Below, one piece after another: positions 54,603-62,824 of a DNA stretch of 64,000 nucleotides. Every line of letters begins with the position of its first letter. The stretch's first letter is position 1. This stretch comes from Caldilineaceae bacterium (GTDB lineage: Bacteria; Chloroflexota; Anaerolineae; Caldilineales; Caldilineaceae): assembly GCA_022821545.1 (NCBI GenBank), contig JAJEDJ010000050.1, forward strand, positions 91,971 through 155,970, read 5' to 3'. The translations under genes and the position numbers were made by a program. The notes below the pieces were generated by a model that searched no databases, was not told where the DNA came from, and saw only the letters and a list, made by a program, of their open reading frames with translations.

Positions 54603-54674
54603 GTTCATTCCCTTTCGGACGACTGAAACTGCGGTCACGCATTGGCGCGGCAGACCGAACGCCGCGGCCGGGAG

Positions 54675-56126
54675 TTACTGGATGCGCCTGCGCAGTTGCA
54701 GGACCGCGGGCCCGCGCAAGAGTCCCCAGGCGCTCATCACAAGGGCGAGCCCAACGATAGCCATCGCTGCGAAAGCGACGTCCCTCAATGCGGCGGTCTG
54801 CAGCGCGGCGGCGGCCTCGGTCACGTCCCCTGCGAAATCCGGCCCGGCGTATACGAAGACCCGGCTCGCCCAGAGCGCTCCCAATGCCGCGACCCCGGAG
54901 GTATTGCCAAGCGTTCGCCCGATGACGTTGACGCCGCTCACGACGCCCAGCCTTTCCCGGGGAACCGATCCCATTACCGCACTGTTGTTGGGCGACTGGA
55001 AGATTCCCATTCCCAATCCCAAGGGCAGAACTCGCAGAACATAGCCGGAGATCGAGGTTTCCGCGGTCAGAGTGCCGACAGTGTAGCAGCCGTATGCCAG
55101 CATCACCAATCCCGCAGTAGCGATCAGGCGGTATCCGAAACGGTCTGAAAGGATTCCCGCAATTGGTGAAGCCAGACCGAATGAGACCATCGTAGTCGTC
55201 AACAGCAGGCCGGTGACAACAGGGTCCAACTTGAGGAGGTTGCTCAGATAGAATGGGAGGAGCAGCGTAATGCCGCCGGAAACGATGAAACTGATCAGCC
55301 GCATCGACAGGTTGAGGCTGAAGAGGGCGTTGCGAAAGAGGGAAAGGTCGAGTAGAGGCTCCTTCAGGCGCATCTCCGTTCGGATGAACAGTGCAAGGGC
55401 AGAGAGTGAAAAAGCCAGGAGGCCCAGCATTGCCGGTGATCGATAACCGTTGCGCTCGCCGACGGTCAGAAAGAGCATAAAGGCCAGCAAAAACGCGAAG
55501 AATGTCGAGAATCCGGTCCAGTCGAAGCGCTGCCGCCCGCCGGGGTTGTAGCTTGGGAGGTAGCGCCATGCCAGAAAGAAGCTGATGCAGCCTATGGGAG
55601 GGCTTACGAAAAAGATCCAGCGCCAAGAGAGGTGTTCCAGGAGGACGCCGCCCAGGAGCGGCCCGACGATGCCTCCTACCGAAACGGTGGAGCTGAAGAG
55701 GCCGAGCGCCTTGCCCCGCTCCGACGCGGGAAAGGTCTCGGTCACGATGCCCATGCTTAGAGCGGTCGCAAACGCGCCGCCAATGGCCTGAAGCACGCGA
55801 AAGAAGAGAAGCAGCTCGATGTTCGGCGCAAGGCCGGCGAGTACGGAACTTACGGCAAAAGCGATGGTGCCGCCGAGAAAGACCGGTTTCTTGCCGGCGA
55901 TGTCTCCCAGTCTTCCCACCCCCAGCATGATCGCGGTCTGCGTGAGAGAAAAGGAGAGCACAACCCATTGGACCAGTGCGAAATCGATACTGAATTCAGT
56001 GACGAGCGCCGGCAACACAACCCTGACGACGCCGCCGTCGAAAGAGGCGAGAAAGATACCGGAGCCGAGCGCAGCGAAGATAAGCCACTTGCGCTCGACG
56101 AAGAGTTGGTCAGTCGACTTAGCCAT
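54675..56126 (-). CDS. MFS transporter, DHA2-like (14 TM), copy A
   Basis: A 483-residue polytopic membrane protein with about 14 helices. Motif A appears as GRLGDIAGKKPVF after helix 2 and the drug/proton antiporter motif C region as GGIVGPLLGG in helix 5. It most likely exports a hydrophobic compound with proton exchange. It is clearly paralogous to the adjacent upstream gene over the full length with the same length of 483 residues, pointing to tandem duplication. The PhyH gene follows after 72 bases. Confidence 0.92.
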   Translation of the reverse strand: MAKSTDQLFVERKWLIFAALGSGIFLASFDGGVVRVVLPALVTEFSIDFALVQWVVLSFSLTQTAIMLGVGRLGDIAGKKPVFLGGTIAFAVSSVLAGLAPNIELLLFFRVLQAIGGAFATALSMGIVTETFPASERGKALGLFSSTVSVGGIVGPLLGGVLLEHLSWRWIFFVSPPIGCISFFLAWRYLPSYNPGGRQRFDWTGFSTFFAFLLAFMLFLTVGERNGYRSPAMLGLLAFSLSALALFIRTEMRLKEPLLDLSLFRNALFSLNLSMRLISFIVSGGITLLLPFYLSNLLKLDPVVTGLLLTTTMVSFGLASPIAGILSDRFGYRLIATAGLVMLAYGCYTVGTLTAETSISGYVLRVLPLGLGMGIFQSPNNSAVMGSVPRERLGVVSGVNVIGRTLGNTSGVAALGALWASRVFVYAGPDFAGDVTEAAAALQTAALRDVAFAAMAIVGLALVMSAWGLLRGPAVLQLRRRIQ

Positions 56127-56207
56127 GTCAGGCAGAAAATGACACCACTTCGGCAGGTTTAGCGGAACGGACCCGGGAGAATGAAATGTTGCAGGAGAAG
56201 GTCCCGA

Positions 56208-57659
56208 TCAGAGACCTCGCTGAAGCCTTCGCAGCGGCGTCCGTGCCTCAAGGATTCCCCAACCGCTCAAAACTAGTGCGAGTGCCACAATTGCGAGCGC
56301 GGTGAGGGAGACGTCGCGTAGCGCGGCGATCTGGGCCGCGGCGGCAGCTTCGGTGACACTTCCAAGGTAATCCGGCCCTGCATATGCAATTACGCGGCTT
56401 GCCCAGAGCGCCCCCAGGGCCGCGATGCCGGAAGTGCGTCCAAGTGTACGCCCGATAACGTTGATGCCGCTGACGACCCCAAGACGTTCGCGCGGAACGG
56501 AGCCCATTACCGCGCTGTTGTTTGGGGATTGAAACAGTCCCATGCCCAGACCCAGGGCGGACACTCGCAAAACGTAGCCGGGAATCGACGTATCGACGCT
56601 GAGAGTGCTCACGGTGTAACAGCCGAACGCCATCAGAATCAGTCCGGCGCCTGCGATGCGGCGGTAACCGAAACGGTCGGACAGTGTCCCCGCGAACGGC
56701 GAGGCAACCCCAAAAGATATCCAGGTTGTCGTCAGAAGCAGGCCCACGACGACGGGGTCTAACTGGAGCAGGTTCGTCAGGTAGAAAGGAAGGAGAAGGT
56801 AGACGCCCCCGATCACAATGAAGCTGACGAAGCGCATTGAGAGGTTCAGGCTGAACTGAGCGTTCCTGAAAATGGACAGATCAAGGAGCGGATCCTTCAC
56901 GCGCCGTTCAGTTTGGATGAAGAGCGCCAGGGCCAGCAGCGAAAGGGCGAACAGTCCCAACATGGCGGTTGAACGGTAGCCGAAGCGGTTTCCGAATGTC
57001 AGGAAAAGAATGAAAGTCAACAGAAAGACTGTCATCAGAAAGGAGCCGGTCCAATCGAAGCGTTGCCTGCCGCCGGGGCTGGCGACGGGCAGGTAGCGCC
57101 ACGCGAGGAAGAAACTGACAAAGCTGAAGGGAAAGCCGACGAAGAAGATCCAGCGCCATGAGAGGAACTCCAGCAGGATCCCGCCCAGGAAGGGTCCGGC
57201 GACTCCACCAATCGAGACAGCGGCGCTGAACAGTCCCAGGGCCTTGCCGCGTTCGGAAGCGGGAAAGATCTCGGTCACGATGCCCATGCTCAGGGCGGTG
57301 GCGAATGCGCCGCCGACGGCTTGAACGACACGGAAGAGGAGGAGGAGTTCGATATTCGGGGCCAGTCCGGCGAGGACGGACCCGATCAAGAAGGCAACGG
57401 TCCCGCCCAGAAAGACGGGCCTCTTGCCGATCATGTCGCCCAGCCTGCCCACGCTCAGGATAATGGCCGTCTTTGTAAGAGTGAAGGAAAGTACGACCCA
57501 CTGGACAAGCGTAAAGTCGGCCTGGAGTTCGTTCACCAGGGCAGGCAGAATAACGACGACGATGGCGCCTTCCTTTGAGTCCAGGAAAATGCCGCTGCAG
57601 ATGGCGGCAAAGATGAGCCACCTGTGCCTGGGGGTCAGGGCTTCAGAGAGATTGGTCAT
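56208..57659 (-). CDS. MFS transporter, DHA2-like (14 TM), copy B
   Basis: A 483-residue transporter nearly collinear with copy A; identical blocks include FRVLQAIGG/FRVVQAVGG, GGAFATALSMGIVTE and SPNNSAVMGSVPRERLGVVSG. Motif A is GRLGDMIGKRPVF. A conserved charged pair differs in helix 1 (SKEGAIV versus SFDGGVV in copy A), which may alter ion or substrate handling. Likely first gene of the minus-strand exporter-dioxygenase-amidohydrolase group. Confidence 0.92.
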   Translation of the reverse strand: MTNLSEALTPRHRWLIFAAICSGIFLDSKEGAIVVVILPALVNELQADFTLVQWVVLSFTLTKTAIILSVGRLGDMIGKRPVFLGGTVAFLIGSVLAGLAPNIELLLLFRVVQAVGGAFATALSMGIVTEIFPASERGKALGLFSAAVSIGGVAGPFLGGILLEFLSWRWIFFVGFPFSFVSFFLAWRYLPVASPGGRQRFDWTGSFLMTVFLLTFILFLTFGNRFGYRSTAMLGLFALSLLALALFIQTERRVKDPLLDLSIFRNAQFSLNLSMRFVSFIVIGGVYLLLPFYLTNLLQLDPVVVGLLLTTTWISFGVASPFAGTLSDRFGYRRIAGAGLILMAFGCYTVSTLSVDTSIPGYVLRVSALGLGMGLFQSPNNSAVMGSVPRERLGVVSGINVIGRTLGRTSGIAALGALWASRVIAYAGPDYLGSVTEAAAAAQIAALRDVSLTALAIVALALVLSGWGILEARTPLRRLQRGL

Positions 57660-57787
57660 GAATCAGTGAGGATTTCCCGGCGCGGCCCAGGACGAAGGGA
57701 GCGCACTGGCCCAGTGGAGAGAACGGCGGCATCAGCACGACATAGAGCTATTGAGAACCGGCTGTCAATAGAAGTAGCCCCCTACGA

Positions 57788-59551
57788 TCACTGCGACCGT
57801 CCGGCGCGGCGGGTGACTGTCAGTAAACTGTCCGGCTGAAGCGATCCCCCGTCGATCAGCGATCCCCCGTCAATCATAGTGACGACGCGGTCCGGCCAGC
57901 GCACTTCCAGCGCAATGATTCTACTGTCTCGCGGCAGTCCAAAGTGTTGGCGGGCGCTGCGGCCGGACAGGTAGCCGCCGGCGGCTTGTACGCTGCGGCG
58001 ATAGATGCCGGTCGACGTATGCAGGAGCAACTCGGCGCCCAGCGCGCGCGTGTTGCCGCTGCCGGGATGGCGCAGATCCACCAGCAGGGATCGGCCGCTG
58101 CAAAGTTGGTTCTCGAACAGTTGCGACGGGGAACGCAGATTGTTGATCAGAACGTCCGGATCGCCGTCGCCGTCGAAATCTGCCATGCTCATGCTGCGCC
58201 CGCCGGCCCTGCTGTTCAGCCGCCATTCGGGCGCGGGCGTGAAGCGGTTGCCTCCATCGTTGCGATAGGCCTGGTTCTCTTCAACCAGCTCATCGCCGGG
58301 CAGATGGCGAAAGATCTCCATCGCCGTCATGCCGTTGACGACGTACAGATCGAGCAGGCCGTCCTGGTCGATGTCGCCAAACTGGGCCGACCAGCTCCAG
58401 CCGCTGAAGGGGATGCGCCACGCCGCCGCCTGGTCCGACCATCTATCGCCCTGCCGTTCCTGGAGGACGTTGGCCATCACCTGCGGGCCGTCGTCCGGGC
58501 TGGGCGGAGGCATCGTCTCCATTACCGGCAGCCACTGGCGCATAATTTCGGGCTCTTCAGAGTAGGGATGCATGTCGGCGGCGAACAGCTCCAGCCGGCC
58601 GTCGTTGTCGATGTCGCCGCTGTCGAAGCTCATCGTGCTGAAGGTCGTTGTGGCGAATGGCTCTGTTGCCAGCCAGCTTCCGTCGCGCTGGCCGAGGAAG
58701 ACGGCGTCGCGCACGTCAAAGTCGTTGCCCACCAGGATGTCCAGGCGGCGGTCGCCGTTCAGGTCCAGTAGCTGCAGCGCCAGCCCCTGGGCGCGAGACG
58801 CCAGGCGTGTTGGCAGGAACTGCCCATTGTCGTTTTCGTAGACGAAAACGCCGTTCTGAACGGTTGCGTCCAGCGCGCGCCGCCCTATTTGCTTCTCAAG
58901 CGACGCGTCGTAAGAGGCCGTCACCAGGTCGAGGTCGCCGTCGCTGTCCAGATCGCCCCACTGTAGCGAGTACGCGAACCCCCGGACCCCCTGAAGACGG
59001 GTCGGCTCCTGCTCGTTGCTGAAAGGCGCGGAGCCGTCTTCGCCGCCCCGATTGCGCCAGAAGAGAAGAATCCCCGCCCGGCTGGTGGCGGTGATGTCGA
59101 GCCAGCCGTCGCCGTCTACGTCGACAAGCGCCAGCCCGCGCAGGCTGCCGTCGAGAAGGAGTTGCGGGCGGAACTGCCAACTGCCTTCGTTCCAGAAGAT
59201 CTGGTTGGGGCCGAGCAGATTGGCGAGGACGAAATCTTCGTCGCCGTCATTGTCGAGGTCGCCGACCGCGAGCCCGGCGCCGTTGCTGGTGAAGTAGGTG
59301 ACGCGTTCGAAGGCGGCGCCGGTAACGTGGGGTAGTTCATGTTCGACGAAGCCGCCGCTACAGGGACGCGATTGCGCGCCGGACTGCGTCTCAGAGGCGG
59401 CCTGAAGATCCGAAGAGTGTACTGTGATGCCGGGCGCGTCTGATAGCGCGCTGTAGGAAGTCGAACCGGGCAAGGCGTCGTAGACGAAACCGGCTGAGCA
59501 GGCGCAGAGGAGAAGCGCTGAGACAAAGATTGCAGGAAAGAAAGTGCGCAT
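57788..59551 (-). CDS. FG-GAP/VCBS-repeat lipoprotein with ASPIC/UnbV C-terminus
   Basis: A 587-residue exported protein. The signal peptide ends in lipobox LLLCAC (Cys18). The middle is a beta-propeller of FG-GAP repeats with many calcium-type DxDxDG loops (VGDLDNDGDEDFVLAN, VDVDGDGWLDI, GDLDSDGDLDLV, MADFDGDGDPDVLINN). The end is the ASPIC/UnbV domain (GNTRALGAELLLHT, AAGGYLSGRSARQHFGL). Proteins of this CRTAC1-like class bind ligands at the surface. An 18-bp duplication near the 3' end repeats IDGGSL. It lies 18 bases after a sugar-ABC permease gene, suggesting the surface protein serves the same substrate. Confidence 0.9.
   Translation of the reverse strand: MRTFFPAIFVSALLLCACSAGFVYDALPGSTSYSALSDAPGITVHSSDLQAASETQSGAQSRPCSGGFVEHELPHVTGAAFERVTYFTSNGAGLAVGDLDNDGDEDFVLANLLGPNQIFWNEGSWQFRPQLLLDGSLRGLALVDVDGDGWLDITATSRAGILLFWRNRGGEDGSAPFSNEQEPTRLQGVRGFAYSLQWGDLDSDGDLDLVTASYDASLEKQIGRRALDATVQNGVFVYENDNGQFLPTRLASRAQGLALQLLDLNGDRRLDILVGNDFDVRDAVFLGQRDGSWLATEPFATTTFSTMSFDSGDIDNDGRLELFAADMHPYSEEPEIMRQWLPVMETMPPPSPDDGPQVMANVLQERQGDRWSDQAAAWRIPFSGWSWSAQFGDIDQDGLLDLYVVNGMTAMEIFRHLPGDELVEENQAYRNDGGNRFTPAPEWRLNSRAGGRSMSMADFDGDGDPDVLINNLRSPSQLFENQLCSGRSLLVDLRHPGSGNTRALGAELLLHTSTGIYRRSVQAAGGYLSGRSARQHFGLPRDSRIIALEVRWPDRVVTMIDGGSLIDGGSLQPDSLLTVTRRAGRSQ
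57841..57876 (-). repeat. 18-bp tandem duplication near the ASPIC-domain C-terminus
   Basis: Bases 57841-57858 and 57859-57876 differ at one position and code for the doubled IDGGSL in the FG-GAP lipoprotein. Confidence 0.88.
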
Positions 59552-59569
59552 GTTGGCTGCTCTTACTTC

Positions 59570-60484
59570 CTAGCCCTTCATTCCCGTCAGCGAGATTCCT
59601 TCGATAAATGTACGCTGGGCGAAAAAGAAAGTTACGATGATGGGGAGGGCGACAAGTGTACTCACGGCCATCAGGTACGGAATGCCGTTGCTGAAATTCC
59701 CCACGTCGTTGGCGCGTCGCGACAGTTGTTCGATTCCCAACGCGAGAGGGTAGCGATTTTCGTCACGCAAATAGATCAGCGGACCCAGATAGTCGTTCCA
59801 GGCCCATAGGAATCGGAATAAGGCGACGACGGCAAGGGCCGGCTTGGTCAAGGGCAGGATAATGCGGAAGAGGATGCCAAACTCGCTGGCGCCGTCAATG
59901 CGAGCGGCGTCGGAAAGTTCCTCGGGAAGGGTCATGAAAAACTGGCGCAGCAGGAATACGATGTAGGGATGGCTGAACAGTGCCGGCACAACCAACGGGC
60001 GGTAGGTGTCCAGCCAGCCCAGCCACTTGAATGTGATAAAAAGCGGGACCATCGTCACGGCCCAGGGGAGCATCATCGTCATTACCACCAGCCAAAAGAT
60101 TGTATCCCGCCCCGGCCAGCGGATGCGAGAAAACCCATAGGCAACGATCGTGGAGGAGAGCACTGTAAACGCAACGGCAGGTACGGTATAGAAAACAACC
60201 GAATTGACGGCGTACCGTGTAAAGGGCAGAATTTGCCAGCCCTCGATGAAGTTTTCGGGATGGATGGGGAAGGGCAACAGGATCGGCGGCATCGTGTAAA
60301 CTTGCGAGTCCACCTTTAGCGCCGAGCTGATCATCCAGTAAAGGGGAAAAGCGAAGCTGAGAGTGAGAGGAATCAGCACCGCATACTTGATGACTTCAAG
60401 CAGGATCGTCTGCCAGCGATTGCCTGTGTCATGGTATTGGCGCGGCGCGGGCCTTGTTCTGCTCTCCGATGCGATGGTCGTCAT
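59570..60484 (-). CDS. Carbohydrate ABC transporter permease (MalG type)
   Basis: A 304-residue inner-membrane permease with six helices. The EAA loop that docks the ATPase is EELSDAARIDGASEFGILFRIILPLTKPAL (about residues 192-221). TISLAFxFPLYWMISSALK at the N-terminus and the closing IEGISLTGMKG are typical of the MalG/UgpE side. Its ATG overlaps the stop of the MalF-type gene by four bases (60481-60484). Together with that permease and the binding protein it forms an importer for a sugar or glycoside; the ATPase is not encoded in the window. Confidence 0.93.
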   Translation of the reverse strand: MTTIASESRTRPAPRQYHDTGNRWQTILLEVIKYAVLIPLTLSFAFPLYWMISSALKVDSQVYTMPPILLPFPIHPENFIEGWQILPFTRYAVNSVVFYTVPAVAFTVLSSTIVAYGFSRIRWPGRDTIFWLVVMTMMLPWAVTMVPLFITFKWLGWLDTYRPLVVPALFSHPYIVFLLRQFFMTLPEELSDAARIDGASEFGILFRIILPLTKPALAVVALFRFLWAWNDYLGPLIYLRDENRYPLALGIEQLSRRANDVGNFSNGIPYLMAVSTLVALPIIVTFFFAQRTFIEGISLTGMKG

Positions 60485-61398
60485 TTCTCACCCCCGTAAT
60501 AGACCCAACGGGCCGAGGACTTGAAAATGATGAGTGAGAATACTACGATTATCAGAAACAATATCCAAGCTAAGGCTGACGCCTTTCCCATCCTCAAGTA
60601 TTCGAAGGCATTGCGATAGAGATGAATCAGATAAAACTCTGTCGAGTTCATCGGGCCGCCCTCGGTAAGGAGCCAGGGGACGGTAAACTCTTGGAATGCG
60701 ACAATAAGCCCCATTATCAAATTGAACAGAATGATGGGGGAGGTTAATGGTATTGTGACGTTGCGAAATCTGTGCCACAGATTGGCTCCGTCCACTGTCG
60801 CGGCCTCGTAGAGAGAGCGGGGAACATCCTGCAGCGCTGCCAGAAATATCACGACGGCAGCCCCTTGTGCCCATATTGCTACCAGGATCAGTGAGGGCTT
60901 GGCCCATCCCGGATTGGAGAGAAAAGGGATGATGGGTAGGCCGAAATAGCGCAGTACACCGTTTATGGCGCCGTATTGAACATTCATCAGGAACTGCCAC
61001 ACCATCGCCGATGCCACCGCTGGAACAATTGAAGGGACGTAGATTACGCTGCGGAAAAAGGAGCGGGCAACGATCCTGGAGTTCAACATATTTGCTATCA
61101 GAAATGCTGCGCCGACGCCAAAGGGTACACTGAGCCCCACATAGAAGAGCGTGTTGTACATCACGTTCCAGAAATGAGGATCGTCGAAGAAGAGGGTCAG
61201 ATAGTTTTTCGCCCCAAGAAAGACAGGCGGTCGCAGCAGATCGTAGCGGGTGAGGCTGTAATACAGCGAAGACAGAAGAGGATAGATCGTAAAGAGAAGA
61301 AAACCCAGTGCCCAAGGTGAGACGAACAGCAGTCCCAGACGCAGGTTTCGCCACTCCTGTGGCGTGTAGCGACTGACCTTTTCTGTGCTGGCTGCCAT
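60481..61398 (-). CDS. Carbohydrate ABC transporter permease (MalF type)
   Basis: A 305-residue inner-membrane permease of the MalF/UgpA group with about six helices. The EAA loop is VPRSLYEAATVDGANLWHRFRNVTIPLTSP (about 200-230). ATG 61398 (MAASTEKVSRY) follows GAGGAG with six-base spacing; the frame is open to 61413. It is preceded by a hairpin that separates it from the binding-protein gene and followed by a four-base overlap with the MalG-type gene. Confidence 0.93.
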   Translation of the reverse strand: MAASTEKVSRYTPQEWRNLRLGLLFVSPWALGFLLFTIYPLLSSLYYSLTRYDLLRPPVFLGAKNYLTLFFDDPHFWNVMYNTLFYVGLSVPFGVGAAFLIANMLNSRIVARSFFRSVIYVPSIVPAVASAMVWQFLMNVQYGAINGVLRYFGLPIIPFLSNPGWAKPSLILVAIWAQGAAVVIFLAALQDVPRSLYEAATVDGANLWHRFRNVTIPLTSPIILFNLIMGLIVAFQEFTVPWLLTEGGPMNSTEFYLIHLYRNAFEYLRMGKASALAWILFLIIVVFSLIIFKSSARWVYYGGEK

Positions 61399-61423
61399 AC
61401 GGGACTCCTCCACTTATCCAAGT

Positions 61424-61460
61424 GTTTGGCGGCCGGACCCTAAGGATCCCGCCGCCAAAC
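61424..61460 (-). terminator. Hairpin between binding-protein and permease genes
   Basis: GTTTGGCGGC (61424-61433) and GCCGCCAAAC (61451-61460) form a 10-bp stem with a 17-base loop, without a U-run. In sugar ABC operons such hairpins commonly lower permease expression relative to binding protein by partial termination or by protecting upstream mRNA; that role is inferred here. Confidence 0.6.
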
Positions 61461-61468
61461 GGCGAAAA

Positions 61469-62824
61469 TCAGAGGCCTTGGGCTTCCCACTCGTCTTCGG
61501 CGCGCTTTTGCAACTCCGCCACAGCTTCTTCAGGTGTGATCAGGTCGCGGTAGACCTGCTCGCGGAGATCCCAGAGCTGGGTATTCACGAACCAATGTAT
61601 TGGCGAACGGCGGCCAACGATCCAGTCTGTGACCTCACCAATATTGTCGACGTAGAAACGCAGACCGGGGAAAGTGTCAGGATCGAGAGTAGTCAGCCAC
61701 GTCTCGATGCCCATGATCCAGCCAACCTCGTGGAAAATGATGTCCAGAGGCTCATTGGTGTGCAGGTATTCAGCGACCTTGAACATGCCGTCAGGGTTCT
61801 TGCCGTCGCGGTAGATCTGTACCATGTGGGGCCCGGTAGCCATGATCTTGGCTCCCTCCCGGAAGGCGGGAACAGGCGCCCAGGTAGCACGGTTGTGGAC
61901 TGCCACTTCCGGCTTCTGGATCGTGGTTTCGCCGGCGTGCCAGTAACCTTCGATAATCATCGACTGGACCTCGGCGTTGAAGGCTGCCCCCCAAGTGCCC
62001 TGTCCCTCGACCGACCGCAGACCCGCGAAGTTATCCGGCCCGATGAAACGGAAAAATTCGGACTGCATTTGGATGCCCTGGGCCATGAGTTCGTGGTTCA
62101 GGTCGAAGGTCTGCTCCTCGTCGTTCCACCAGGTATGGCCGTAGGAGGTAGCGATAAAATCGGGTTCGCCGGCCATGGCGTCAATCGGGTCAAGGCCGAT
62201 GCGGAGTACGTTTCCGCCATCGTCAAACTTTGAAAGCTCCTTGTGCCATTCCAGGACCCCTTCCCAGGTCAAAGGTGGATTGTCGGGGTCAAGGCCGGCC
62301 TCTTCGACGTGCTGAGCGTTGTAGTTCAACCCATACCAGAGGAAAGATTCGACCGATGGCACGCCGATCAGGTCGGCGCCGTAGAATCCTCCCTGCCAGA
62401 CGGCGTCGACAACGTTGTCGGGGTCGATGATCTCGCTGGAGTCCACCATGTCGTTGACGGGAAGGCAAACACCTCTCGCCCAGAGGCCGGGATAGTCCAT
62501 GTTGGAGCCGCCGTCGGGAGGGTCGCCTGCTGCCAAAGCAGTCAGAACTGCCTCATTATTGGTACTGCCGCGGTAGTCCAATGTCGTGTTCTCGCCGACG
62601 TGCGCCTTGAAACTGTCAAGCTGCGAGAATGTCTCGACAGCCGGGTCCAGGTTTCCCCAGGCATACCACCAGGAGATGGTCTGGGGTTCTGCGGCCATAG
62701 AGTCATCGCCTTCCGAGGCGGCTGGCGCAGGTGAAGGCGCGGCGCAGGCGGCCAGCGCGGCCCCGCCGGCCACGAGACCGCTTGTGCGCAGGAAGTCGCG
62801 GCGGCTAATGCTTTGTCGGGTCAC
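61469..62824 (-). CDS. Tat-exported extracellular solute-binding lipoprotein (sugar ABC importer)
   Basis: A 451-residue family 1 solute-binding protein. The N-terminus has the twin-arginine motif SISRRDFLRTSG (Arg8-Arg9) and lipobox ALAAC (Cys27), so it should be exported folded and lipid-anchored. The mature part opens QTISWWYAWGNLDPAVE and contains ALAAGDPPDGG near 100, as usual for sugar-binding proteins. GTG 62824 follows AAGGAGG with eight-base spacing; the frame is open to 62878. It is the first gene of the importer operon. A minus-strand TTGACG (62902-62907) and TACAAC (62881-62886) 15 bases apart could be its promoter. Confidence 0.92.
   Translation of the reverse strand: MTRQSISRRDFLRTSGLVAGGAALAACAAPSPAPAASEGDDSMAAEPQTISWWYAWGNLDPAVETFSQLDSFKAHVGENTTLDYRGSTNNEAVLTALAAGDPPDGGSNMDYPGLWARGVCLPVNDMVDSSEIIDPDNVVDAVWQGGFYGADLIGVPSVESFLWYGLNYNAQHVEEAGLDPDNPPLTWEGVLEWHKELSKFDDGGNVLRIGLDPIDAMAGEPDFIATSYGHTWWNDEEQTFDLNHELMAQGIQMQSEFFRFIGPDNFAGLRSVEGQGTWGAAFNAEVQSMIIEGYWHAGETTIQKPEVAVHNRATWAPVPAFREGAKIMATGPHMVQIYRDGKNPDGMFKVAEYLHTNEPLDIIFHEVGWIMGIETWLTTLDPDTFPGLRFYVDNIGEVTDWIVGRRSPIHWFVNTQLWDLREQVYRDLITPEEAVAELQKRAEDEWEAQGL

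Noticed and set aside
54487..55968. 493-codon minus-strand frame overlapping the MFS gene in another frame
   Set aside because: Rich in Arg/His/Pro/Gly with no membrane pattern; the in-frame transporter explains the DNA.
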